A stretch of 6,443 nt of DNA from Chloroflexota bacterium (lineage in GTDB: Bacteria > Chloroflexota > Anaerolineae > Anaerolineales > UBA4823): contig JAUWLJ010000124.1 of NCBI GenBank assembly GCA_030613705.1, forward strand, positions 1 through 6,443, given 5' to 3'. The notes below the pieces were generated by a model. That model did no database searches. It saw nothing but the letters and a program-made list of their open reading frames with translations, and was not told the DNA's origin. The position numbers were made by a program, and so were the translations under genes. Position 1 is the stretch's first letter. Each line of letters opens with the position of its first letter. This document shows, piece after piece, positions 1 through 6,443 of this stretch.

Positions 1-735
1 TTCCACAGGAGCCACCCTGCCTGGTAATTCAAGAAATCGCTTGAACTCCACATCTTTCTGGCCGTATGTCTGTCCAGCGTATGTCAATGGTGCATAGCTT
101 GTCCAGCTCATAACTGTGGTAAAGCGTTCATGGCTCGCTGTAGAAGGTTGCCATTCTGACAATACAATGGGCTGTCGAGTTGGTTGCCAATTGATCCCGT
201 TTCCAAACTTTCCTTCGGAAAGCGTTTCTCCAAAGCTGAAGTGGGTATCATGAGCATTAACTCGGGGTAGAAAAAGCACTTTGTCTACCTCCATCTTGAT
301 TTGGGTGACGATTGGATCGGTGTCAATATAAACTAATTGCGGAATCTGCCGGTAATTATCCGGGTGTTCCAATGTTCCCGTAACATTTATCAGCAGATCA
401 GCAGAATTAATCGCCCTTTCACGCTGGTTATCGGATAGCCCAAACCATTCCGATTTTAAAGGATATCGATAAGCCCACTTGTTTTCCAAGCCATAGCGGG
501 TCATGATCTTGGCTAAATAACTTGTGTTATAGGTGCAATTACTGGCAACCCAATCATTTCCAGAAGGCCCACCATCAAGATTGTATGGGTGTTCACCAGA
601 ATCCTCCAAATAGTAAACATCGTGACCGAGGCGCTTTAAACCCAGTAAATATTGAAGATAATGCCAGGTGATGCCACCCATGTGAGGATGCTGAGCGATC
701 AAACCCGTTACTATTATGCGAAGGGATGAATTCAC
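1..735 (-). CDS. GT-B-like glycosyltransferase (family 1-like), N-terminal 245 residues, cut by window edge
   Basis: The frame is open from a GTG at 735-733 to the left edge of the window, so only the N-terminal half or so is present and the C-terminal nucleotide-sugar-binding half is not visible. The protein opens with a strand and glycine-rich turn (RIIVTGLIAQ, residues 6-15), then HMGGITWHYLQYLLGLKRLG (18-37) and HDVYYLED (38-45). This is the usual N-terminal Rossmann start of GT-B enzymes, where the protein detects a 'journey along the chain' style MGG/W motif. Later strands are ADLLINVTGT (112-121) and LVYIDTDP (134-141). An in-frame stop lies at 777-775 and no ATG lies between it and the GTG. 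A purine stretch GGGAAAGG ends six bases before the GTG, which supports this start. The gene follows the kinase gene by 137 bases on the same strand. I infer sugar transfer in the same glycan pathway. Donor and acceptor are unknown, and the GT-B call rests on the N-terminal half only. Confidence 0.72.
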   Translation of the reverse strand, partial: MNSSLRIIVTGLIAQHPHMGGITWHYLQYLLGLKRLGHDVYYLEDSGEHPYNLDGGPSGNDWVASNCTYNTSYLAKIMTRYGLENKWAYRYPLKSEWFGLSDNQRERAINSADLLINVTGTLEHPDNYRQIPQLVYIDTDPIVTQIKMEVDKVLFLPRVNAHDTHFSFGETLSEGKFGNGINWQPTRQPIVLSEWQPSTASHERFTTVMSWTSYAPLTYAGQTYGQKDVEFKRFLELPGRVAPVE

Positions 736-763
736 AGAAAACCTTTCCCGTCCCTGGAAGATG

Positions 764-790
764 AAAAAACTCGATCAGCTGAGCTTGATC
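764..790 (-). terminator. weak hairpin plus T6 run: possible intrinsic terminator or attenuator
   Basis: On the minus strand, the arms GATCA and TGATC (together 773-790) can form a five-base-pair stem. Two inner G-C pairs form after a bulged A, with a three-base TCA loop. Three bases later comes a run of six T (764-769). The stem is short and not GC-rich, so termination would be inefficient. It lies between the kinase gene and the downstream glycosyltransferase gene, about 30 bases before that gene's GTG. If real, it would lower expression of the last gene relative to the first three. It could equally be chance. Confidence 0.27.
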
Positions 791-850
791 TGGACATTAC
801 TTGCTCGGATTGGCTTTGAAATATGGATTTTTGAACTTGTGTATTTTTAC

Positions 851-868
851 TCTGGTCAGTCTGGTCAC
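851..868. repeat. two tandem 9-base units, TCTGGTCAG / TCTGGTCAC
   Basis: Two adjacent nine-base copies differ only in the last base. They lie just beyond the stop codon of the kinase gene, in the short intergenic gap. This is seen directly in the sequence. Two copies are too few to call a functional array. They could be an operator-like site or replication slippage. Confidence 0.4.
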
Positions 869-872
869 CATA

Positions 873-1877
873 TCAATCCATTAATCTCGCCACTTCGATT
901 GCCATAGCCAACCATGAATTGTAGATTCTCATGTTGCTAAGGTTATTGTTCAATACCTCCTTGGTAAGACCAAACCCACTGAGTTCCCAATATATAGCGT
1001 CAATAGAACGGAAGATCTTACCAACTTCGGCTGAACTTAGTATATCTTGAAGGCTCAACCACGACCAAGAACCGCGTACGTTGGACCAGTATGCGAAGGG
1101 CTCAACATGAATGATGTCAATGGCCGGTGGACCCCAGCCTGCTTCTCCCCAATCAAAAGGTAAGAATGTGTTTTCGTCATGATTGCTGTGGACCCTCAAG
1201 TTCTTTGAGACGAAATCACCGTGCACGATCGTCTGTGGCAATTCCTGATAAAGATCTTCGACCTTGTCCCAATGAGCTTCAAGGAAATCACACTTGGTTA
1301 TGATTGCTTCCATATGAACTAGATCATCACTTTGAATCATGTATCTTTTGATGATGTGAATAAGTGTTTCGCGTACTTTCCGTAAGCGCTTTAGATAATG
1401 TTTTAATCCCTTGTCCGGAAGTTTGGCTGGTTGTCCAATGTTTGGGGCAGAGGTATGCATCAGGGCTAGCCATTGTGCACCGAGTAGACGATGCTCTTCA
1501 AGCAGTGCAGAATACGTATCGTCACCAGCGTCCTCCAAGAATAGCCATGAGAATTCACCATTCGCTTCTGCTACCATGCCGTAGTAATTGAGGGAAGGGA
1601 TAGAGAGATTCTGCAGGATCTCCTCGTAAATTGTGTTTTCGATTTCCGCTTTGGGACGCTGGCAGCGTTTGCCAATCACAGACACTCCCTTAGTACCAAC
1701 ACCCACCAGCCTGCAAACAAATCTCTTGAGTCTGTGGTTTTGATTCGGTGTTTTCCCTTTTATGATTTCGATCCTTTCCGGCTTTGCACTCCCCAACTGC
1801 AGCTCTCTCCAGGCTAGAAAGGCTGGGTGCTCCAGCAGATCAGTCTCTACGATCCTGACCTTTTCTCTCTTTACCAT
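873..1877 (-). CDS. aminoglycoside phosphotransferase/choline kinase-fold small-molecule kinase
   Basis: This is a protein-kinase-like phosphotransferase of 334 residues from the ATG at 1877; a TTG one codon earlier would give 335. Positions below use the 335-residue count. The N-lobe has VSVIGKR with likely ATP lysine K71, followed by a helix rich in Glu (E79-E87) that should carry its salt-bridge partner. FLEDAGDD (114-121) is the hinge. The catalytic loop HGDFVSKN (220-227) matches the Brenner motif with D222 and N227. The metal-binding segment FDWGEAGWGPPAIDI (242-256) supplies D243 and the typical downstream Asp D255. All key residues are present, so it should be active. TGAGGA lies seven bases before the ATG, and the ATG shares its A with the exporter stop (TGATG), implying translational coupling. 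Family members phosphorylate hydroxyls of aminoglycosides, choline, ethanolamine, sugars or homoserine. In this setting a sugar or head-group substrate is more likely than an antibiotic, but this is inference. Confidence 0.85.
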   Translation of the reverse strand: MVKREKVRIVETDLLEHPAFLAWRELQLGSAKPERIEIIKGKTPNQNHRLKRFVCRLVGVGTKGVSVIGKRCQRPKAEIENTIYEEILQNLSIPSLNYYGMVAEANGEFSWLFLEDAGDDTYSALLEEHRLLGAQWLALMHTSAPNIGQPAKLPDKGLKHYLKRLRKVRETLIHIIKRYMIQSDDLVHMEAIITKCDFLEAHWDKVEDLYQELPQTIVHGDFVSKNLRVHSNHDENTFLPFDWGEAGWGPPAIDIIHVEPFAYWSNVRGSWSWLSLQDILSSAEVGKIFRSIDAIYWELSGFGLTKEVLNNNLSNMRIYNSWLAMAIEVARLMD

Positions 1878-3667
1878 CAATTATTCCTCATGATGGCTGT
1901 CTCAATTCTGTCCAAGGCAAGCGCTACCTTAACAGTCGCAGACACATCCTGCTCTACATTTGCCAGTTTTCCATCTTCGATCATTAACAACATATCACAA
2001 TTTTCCAACGTAGTGAGTCGGTGAGCGATCATTAAAGTCGTCCGGTTTTGCATCAGGCGATCCATCGCCTCCATGATCCCAATCTCGGTTCTTGTATCAA
2101 CTGAGCTGGTGGGTTCATCCATAATTAATATGGGTGCATCCTTTAGAAAAGCGCGAGCCAATGCGATGCGCTGTCGTTCGCCACCTGAGAGGCGCATACC
2201 CCGCTCACCAACCAGGGTCTCGTAGCCATCTGGAAGAGCGACGATAAAATCGTGCGCATTGGCAGCTTTCGCTGCTATTAGGATCTCATCCTCACTGGCG
2301 CCTGGCTTGGCATAGGCAATATTTTCTGTAATACTGGTCGAGAATAAGACTGGCTCTTGAAGGACGATGGCGAATTGGTGGCGCAAATCGGAGACTTTAT
2401 AATCGCGCAGATCGTTTCCATCGAGGGTAATCTGACCAGAAGTCGGGTCGTAGAAACGCGTCAGCAGACTCACGAGTGTGCTCTTTCCTGCTCCGGTCTG
2501 TCCTGCAATCCCGGCGCGCGTGCCAGCGGGAATCTCAAAGGAGATATCTTCGAGTACCAGTTGGTCTTCCTGATAAGCAAAACAAACATTTCGGAATGTC
2601 ACCGCTCCCTTTGAGCGAAGAAGAGGTTGGGCATCAGGTCGCTCAATTACATCTGGGGGTTCATCCATGAGATCGAAAGCCCTTTCCGCGCTGGCCAAAT
2701 GAGATTGCAGGCTGGCCACCTTTTTGCTGATAGTCTTTAGCGGACCATAAAATTGCGCCAGATAACCCAAAATAAGAAGTAAACTGCCCAAAGTGAGGAT
2801 ACCAGCTAGAACATTGCTGACTCCGATAAAAAGAACAGCCGCTGTTCCAAAAGCTGTTGTCGCGCCAAGCAAAAGACCCAGTAAACCCGAGGAAATTGTG
2901 TAACGCATGCGGGCGCGCATGCCTTCGCTTGATTGGTGGACAAATCGTTCCTGTTCGTGATCTTCTTGACCAAATGCTTTCACGACACGCAGGCTGGTTA
3001 AAACTTCTTGGATTACAGATAAGGCTGCGCTTTCAAGTTTCTTCACCTGGCGGGACTGCTGGCGCAGATTACGGCGGTACAGTCTTGTGATAACAAAAAG
3101 TATTGGCGATATCGCCAAGGCAACTAACGCCAAACGCGAATCAAGCTTGAAGATGATATAAAGCATCGAAAATAATGTGATAATGGCAGTAATGAAAGGA
3201 ATTAATCCGTCGATGGCGACATATTGAACTGCGGAAGTATCATATTGGATGCGATATGATGAATCAGATGTGCCTTTTGAATCGTGATACGACAGAGAAA
3301 GGCGCTGAACGTGTCTGAATAACCTGGTTCGAAAGTCTAAAACAAGCTTTTCTCCCGTGTAAGTGCGCAGCAGTGAACTGCCCAATGATTGAAGTCCCGA
3401 TAATAAGGCGATCAGAACCAGTAGAACCACGGCCAGCACCAGTATTACCATAGTGGATTGTTCAGCTGCTGGGATCAATGTGTATACAAAATCGGGCAGC
3501 GGTTCATCGCCGAGTACGCTGTCAACTGCAATCTTCAATGGGATTGGGATCAGCAGCGCCAATGGAGTCGCTAAAATATCTACCAGGAATATACCAAAAA
3601 TAAGCTTCCAATAAGGACGGGCTTGCCGTAATAACCTTTGGAAAAGCGTGAGATCTTTGTGGCTCAT
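1877..3667 (-). CDS. ABC half-exporter, fused permease and ATPase (MsbA/MDR-like)
   Basis: This 596-residue protein has the usual length and order of a bacterial type IV half-exporter, which works as a dimer in the inner membrane. An N-terminal permease with about six membrane segments (around 21-45, 72-95, 151-172, 176-195, 260-283 and 288-308) precedes the ATPase domain (about 355-595). The ATPase shows an A-loop Tyr Y365, Walker A GQTGAGKST (389-397), Q-loop Q437, signature LSGGERQR (493-500), Walker B ILIMD with catalytic Glu E518 (513-518), D-loop SSVD (521-524) and H-loop H549. All catalytic positions are intact. The ATG lies five bases after the stop of the upstream fusion gene; a GAGG is present but about 13 bases away, so translation may depend on coupling. 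The family moves lipids, lipid-linked glycans, peptides or drugs outward. Beside glycosyltransferases, export of a glycolipid or lipid-linked intermediate is the best guess. Confidence 0.95.
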   Translation of the reverse strand: MSHKDLTLFQRLLRQARPYWKLIFGIFLVDILATPLALLIPIPLKIAVDSVLGDEPLPDFVYTLIPAAEQSTMVILVLAVVLLVLIALLSGLQSLGSSLLRTYTGEKLVLDFRTRLFRHVQRLSLSYHDSKGTSDSSYRIQYDTSAVQYVAIDGLIPFITAIITLFSMLYIIFKLDSRLALVALAISPILFVITRLYRRNLRQQSRQVKKLESAALSVIQEVLTSLRVVKAFGQEDHEQERFVHQSSEGMRARMRYTISSGLLGLLLGATTAFGTAAVLFIGVSNVLAGILTLGSLLLILGYLAQFYGPLKTISKKVASLQSHLASAERAFDLMDEPPDVIERPDAQPLLRSKGAVTFRNVCFAYQEDQLVLEDISFEIPAGTRAGIAGQTGAGKSTLVSLLTRFYDPTSGQITLDGNDLRDYKVSDLRHQFAIVLQEPVLFSTSITENIAYAKPGASEDEILIAAKAANAHDFIVALPDGYETLVGERGMRLSGGERQRIALARAFLKDAPILIMDEPTSSVDTRTEIGIMEAMDRLMQNRTTLMIAHRLTTLENCDMLLMIEDGKLANVEQDVSATVKVALALDRIETAIMRNN

Positions 3668-3672
3668 GGGGG

Positions 3673-6180
3673 TCAGACTGCCTCTTCTGCCCCACCTTGT
3701 TCAATTGCTTTGAGTAAAGAAGCCATGGCAGTGGAGCAATTCCATAACATACGGGTGATCAGGATTAAGGCAACCCCTCCGAGAATGCTGGCGACTATCC
3801 ATGCCTGGTCAAAGGCTGCCAGAATGGCAAGGAGTGAAAACAGGGTGATTAGAATCAGACTCAGGGGATCGATTCGCGGCCATGAACGAAAACGGATCAA
3901 TTGATTGCCTGAACCATGATCTTCTACAGCCATACATGTGCGCACCGAGCTCAACAATCCACCCCGAACCTCAAGGTCCCAACGGTCATAGTCGCCACCG
4001 CGCAGGACAACCGCGCTCTCAGAGCGCAGAGCCTCTTCAATTGTTTCGAGTCGTTTCTCAGGTGCACTCCAATTCTCGCTCCAAATGTTGGAAGTGCGTA
4101 TCATGGGGAAGGAAAATTGTGCCTTTCCCTCCTGTCGCTGAGAAGTGATGTTTGAATGCAAACGCCCCCATAAGCGCGCCAATGGCTGGAACAGGTGCAG
4201 GAATGTCGTCAAACCGCGAAATATTAATTGGTCAATGCTGGAATGTTTTCTGACCGTAAAGGAAACCTGCTTACTGCTCTGAACAGCTTGGATTAGCGGT
4301 AAGATTAGTGCCAAGAACAGGAAGGGTAAAACCAGCAGTAATGGTCTCCACAGGATGCCCAGGGAAGAGAGCCCAAAGAGAATCAGGACTAGTAAGTACC
4401 ATTCAGGCATCAGCGATAGTGAAAGCAGTGTGCCTGGTCCAGGGTTGTATAGTGATTGGAAGGGCGCGCTGCCCCAAGTGCCATGGAAAACTTTTGAGCG
4501 GCGGAGTGGAAGAGCCCGAGTGAGCCCTGGTCCGTAGATCTGCCCCCTCCAGAGCCAGTGGCCAAGTGAGTTATGCTTGAGAGGCCACTTCTTCATCAAT
4601 TGTGCCTCAGCCCTACCGTAACCAACCTGCTGCTTCCAGTAAGTATGGAACGAGTCGCGTCGATGGTGCCAAACCGTCGCGGCTGCGTTTAATCCTAATG
4701 ACCATCCATTTTGCTGAAGACGCCAGCACATATCAACATCATCACCAGCCACACGGAATTGAGGATCAAAACCCCCGATGGCCTGGAGGTCGGCTTTCCG
4801 AAAAGCCATGTTGCAGCCCGGAATATGCTCCGCTTCCTGGTCAGAGAGAAGGACGTAGACAGGGTTGCCTGGCGCGTTGGCGATACACTCACTAATAAAT
4901 CCATCCCCCGGAGGGGCGATGTTTGGCCCTCCTATCCCAGTATAATTTGTGCTCATAAATGAAGCCGCCAGGTAGGTCAGCCACTGCTCGTCCGGGTACG
5001 CATCATCGTCGAGGTATGCGACGATCTCTCCCCTGGCTGCCTCCATACCAATGTTGCGGGCGCTGCTGAGGCCTCGATTCTCAGTGCTGATCACTCTGAA
5101 ATCGTACTCGTCTAATATGTTTGTCGTCGCATCCGTCGACCCATCATTGACTACAATAACTTCAAAATTGGGGTAATCTAATCTTGACAAACCTTCGCAG
5201 CAGTCACGGATCCTGCTCGCACCATTGTAAGTACAGACAATTACCGACATAAATGGCCAGGACCCGTTAGTAGCGAAAGGTACCTTTGCAAAAGCCTCAC
5301 TCACTGCAGCCAGGGCGGGCTTTGCCTGCCGATCTTTCGTGGTCAGCCCGAATGCCCAATCATCGACTTCAGCACCTCCGCGATACCAATCATCTGTCCA
5401 AGAAAATATGAAGACACCTGCACATCCAGAGTTGAATGCTGACCTAACTTGCCAGTCTAAGACATGTGCCTGGGTGTTTTCACCGTTGCGCAGGCTGTCC
5501 AATCCGATCTCGCTCATCACTAGAGGTCGATCGCCGGCGAGATTTTGAAGACGGGCGAGGTATGCTTCATAAGGTCCTTGCGATTCAAGGTAAACATTGA
5601 AACAGAGGAAATCAAGAAAGGGAAGCTGTAGATACTCAGTGGTTGGGTAGTTGACGTAAGTGACGAGAGCGTCGGGATCTTCAGATTTTACAGTCCAATA
5701 AAGCTGCTCCAAATAACGTTCGACACGTCTATGACCAAGCCAACGAACGATAGAAGCGGGGATCTCATTTCCAAGACCATAACAGAGGAGAGCTGGGTGT
5801 CCAGCGCAGGCACGCACCCGGGCGCGCACTAATTCATCAATATCTGGGGCATCTTTCTTGTCGATCTGGTAGCCGATATATTGTTCAGCAGACAGGCCTA
5901 CCATGACACGTAAGCCGTGACGTTGAGCAATGTCGAGCAGTGATCGCGGCGGTGTTGTGTGCGGAATGCGAACAGCAGTGATTCCATTTGCAGCCATTTG
6001 GGCGAAATCTCGGTCAATGACCTCCTGGTCGTAGTATTCATTGCCGTTTTCATCAGGCTGAAACGCGCCATAACTCACACCACGGATATAAAGTTTCTCA
6101 TCATCGACAAAGATGAATTTCCCCTGCACGCGTGGGCGCATAGTAGTCACGTCTGCTGGTGAGTTTCCAAGAATCCCCAT
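3673..6180 (-). CDS. GH2 TIM-barrel / GT2 glycosyltransferase fusion, membrane protein
   Basis: This 835-residue protein has four parts. Residues 15-300 resemble the TIM-barrel catalytic domain of glycoside hydrolase family 2 (beta-galactosidase/glucuronidase type): entry strand LYIRGVSYGAF (30-40), acid/base pair N138-E139 in GLGNEI, nucleophile E224 in VMSEIGLDS, and the late-barrel FSWTDDW (259-265). The family's N-terminal sugar-binding and Ig-like domains are absent, as is a signal peptide. Residues 311-530 are a GT2 domain: SVIVCTYNG (312-320), VVNDGSTD (343-350), metal motif DDD (391-393), acceptor-side GCNMAFRKADL (455-465) and AGDDVDMCWRL (478-488). Two membrane segments follow (about 593-632), then a soluble stretch (633-770), then two more (about 772-790 and 793-812). 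Both catalytic domains should be cytosolic. The ATG at 6180 has AGGA only two bases upstream, so the start is slightly uncertain; the conserved region begins near residue 15 and M14 lacks a ribosome site. Sugar specificity cannot be read. Confidence 0.92.
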   Translation of the reverse strand: MGILGNSPADVTTMRPRVQGKFIFVDDEKLYIRGVSYGAFQPDENGNEYYDQEVIDRDFAQMAANGITAVRIPHTTPPRSLLDIAQRHGLRVMVGLSAEQYIGYQIDKKDAPDIDELVRARVRACAGHPALLCYGLGNEIPASIVRWLGHRRVERYLEQLYWTVKSEDPDALVTYVNYPTTEYLQLPFLDFLCFNVYLESQGPYEAYLARLQNLAGDRPLVMSEIGLDSLRNGENTQAHVLDWQVRSAFNSGCAGVFIFSWTDDWYRGGAEVDDWAFGLTTKDRQAKPALAAVSEAFAKVPFATNGSWPFMSVIVCTYNGASRIRDCCEGLSRLDYPNFEVIVVNDGSTDATTNILDEYDFRVISTENRGLSSARNIGMEAARGEIVAYLDDDAYPDEQWLTYLAASFMSTNYTGIGGPNIAPPGDGFISECIANAPGNPVYVLLSDQEAEHIPGCNMAFRKADLQAIGGFDPQFRVAGDDVDMCWRLQQNGWSLGLNAAATVWHHRRDSFHTYWKQQVGYGRAEAQLMKKWPLKHNSLGHWLWRGQIYGPGLTRALPLRRSKVFHGTWGSAPFQSLYNPGPGTLLSLSLMPEWYLLVLILFGLSSLGILWRPLLLVLPFLFLALILPLIQAVQSSKQVSFTVRKHSSIDQLIFRGLTTFLHLFQPLARLWGRLHSNITSQRQEGKAQFSFPMIRTSNIWSENWSAPEKRLETIEEALRSESAVVLRGGDYDRWDLEVRGGLLSSVRTCMAVEDHGSGNQLIRFRSWPRIDPLSLILITLFSLLAILAAFDQAWIVASILGGVALILITRMLWNCSTAMASLLKAIEQGGAEEAV

Positions 6181-6332
6181 TATCCTAAGCGCATTCCTAA
6201 ATTTAATTAGTACGATAAGTTTTGATGCTTCGATGAAACCCCGCCTGAATTTGACGGCAAGCTTGAAGTTAGTTGTCTTTTATGATACCCCTCCCGGTAA
6301 GTAACTAGGTATTATGAATAGTACTTAAGGAC
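6181..6332 (-). promoter_or_regulatory. about 150-nt 5' leader of the operon, with small competing hairpins
   Basis: This stretch lies between the predicted transcription start and the first ATG and holds no convincing gene. On the minus strand, ATACC (6308-6312) can pair with GGTAT (6285-6289). That GGTA can alternatively pair with the nearer TACC at 6296-6299, giving two mutually exclusive short stems. The second stem's loop is the purine stretch GGGAGG. A four-codon open frame, ATG CGC TTA GGA TAA (6180-6194), ends on the A of the main ATG but has no properly spaced ribosome site. No known riboswitch core was recognised. Confidence 0.3.
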
Positions 6333-6339
6333 TATAGAG

Positions 6340-6368
6340 ATTATAGGTGCTCCTAAAAGATAAGTCAA
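6340..6368 (-). promoter_or_regulatory. sigma-70-type promoter driving the operon
   Basis: On the minus strand there is a TTGACT -35 box (6363-6368), an ideal 17-base spacer, and a perfect TATAAT -10 box (6340-6345). Eleven of twelve consensus bases match. Transcription would start near 6333 and run toward the GH2-GT2 gene, leaving a leader of about 150 nt. The -35 box begins one base after the stop codon of the possible upstream reading frame, which suits a promoter at a gene boundary. It implies the four genes are expressed as a unit under the housekeeping sigma factor. No clear operator was seen. Confidence 0.78.
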
Positions 6369-6369
6369 T

Positions 6370-6443
6370 CTATCGATACAGGGAATAAATAATCTCATTA
6401 AGATCTTGGGGATTTCTGACCTGCAGATCATCATGCGAAAGAA
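6370..6443 (-). CDS. possible C-terminal tail of an upstream gene (partial)
   Basis: From the right edge, the frame starting at 6441 reads as 23 codons ending in TAG (6372-6370). The peptide LSHDDLQVRNPQDLNEIIYS (followed by LYR) is charged and balanced in composition, as expected of a soluble protein's end. The stop falls one base before the -35 box of the operon promoter, which fits a real gene end. The fragment is too short to recognise a family, and another frame is also open over this stretch, so the call is tentative. Confidence 0.38.
   Translation of the reverse strand, partial: LSHDDLQVRNPQDLNEIIYSLYR

Noticed and set aside
716..907. Plus-strand 63-codon frame across the intergenic gap
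   Set aside because: It overlaps the starts and ends of minus-strand genes, has no clear ribosome site and its peptide resembles no known family.
873..1877. Antibiotic resistance gene
   Set aside because: The fold family includes aminoglycoside phosphotransferases, but the fold alone does not show resistance. The operon context points to glycan or lipid chemistry, and no mobile element is present.
1878..1880. TTG as start codon of the kinase gene
   Set aside because: The next codon is ATG, forms a TGATG junction with the exporter stop and has better spacing to the TGAGGA site.
3522..3704. Minus-strand 60-codon frame overlapping the exporter start
   Set aside because: It lies in another frame across the junction of two strongly supported genes, and its peptide has no recognisable features.
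4602..4962. Plus-strand open frames inside the GH2-GT2 gene
   Set aside because: They are antisense to a well-supported coding region with intact motifs and have low-complexity or irregular peptide composition, as expected of shadow frames.
6180..6194. Four-codon upstream frame (ATG CGC TTA GGA TAA) overlapping the main start codon
   Set aside because: AGGA abuts its ATG with no spacing, and such short frames arise by chance, so it is not called as a leader peptide.
6312..6443. A second minus-strand frame open from the right edge, 43 codons ending in TAA
   Set aside because: It runs straight through the near-consensus promoter and its peptide is hydrophobic and irregular. The frame ending at 6370 has better composition and stops just before the -35 box.

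Overview
The window holds a single block of genes, all on the minus strand, that reads from high to low coordinates. From upstream to downstream it contains: a possible C-terminal tail of an unidentified gene at the right edge; an intergenic region with a very good sigma-70-type promoter; a large membrane protein fusing a glycoside hydrolase family 2 TIM barrel to a family 2 glycosyltransferase; an MsbA-type ABC half-exporter; an aminoglycoside phosphotransferase/choline kinase-fold kinase; a short gap; and the N-terminal 245 residues of a GT-B-like glycosyltransferase that runs off the left edge. No tRNA, rRNA, CRISPR array, insertion sequence or origin was seen.

The first three complete genes are packed tightly. 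Five bases separate the fusion gene from the exporter gene, and the exporter stop and kinase start share one base (TGATG). They are therefore very probably one transcript from the promoter near 6340-6368, with a leader of roughly 150 nt. The fourth gene follows after 137 bases. That gap contains a weak hairpin followed by a run of six T on the coding strand, so the gene may be partly uncoupled from the others.

Together the genes look like a small pathway that builds a glycan or glycolipid at the cytoplasmic face of the membrane and exports it. The GT2 domain and the second glycosyltransferase would add sugars, the kinase would phosphorylate a sugar, amino-alcohol or lipid head group, and the exporter would flip the product. 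The fused hydrolase domain has no signal peptide and so probably sits in the cytosol, where it may trim or transfer sugars. This pathway is inference; the family assignments rest on visible motifs.

The organism cannot be named from this sequence. Base composition is intermediate, and the gene style (GH2-GT2 fusion next to an ABC exporter and this type of GT-B-like protein) recalls environmental bacteria such as Chloroflexota, Cyanobacteria or Planctomycetota. That placement is from memory of family style and is of low confidence.
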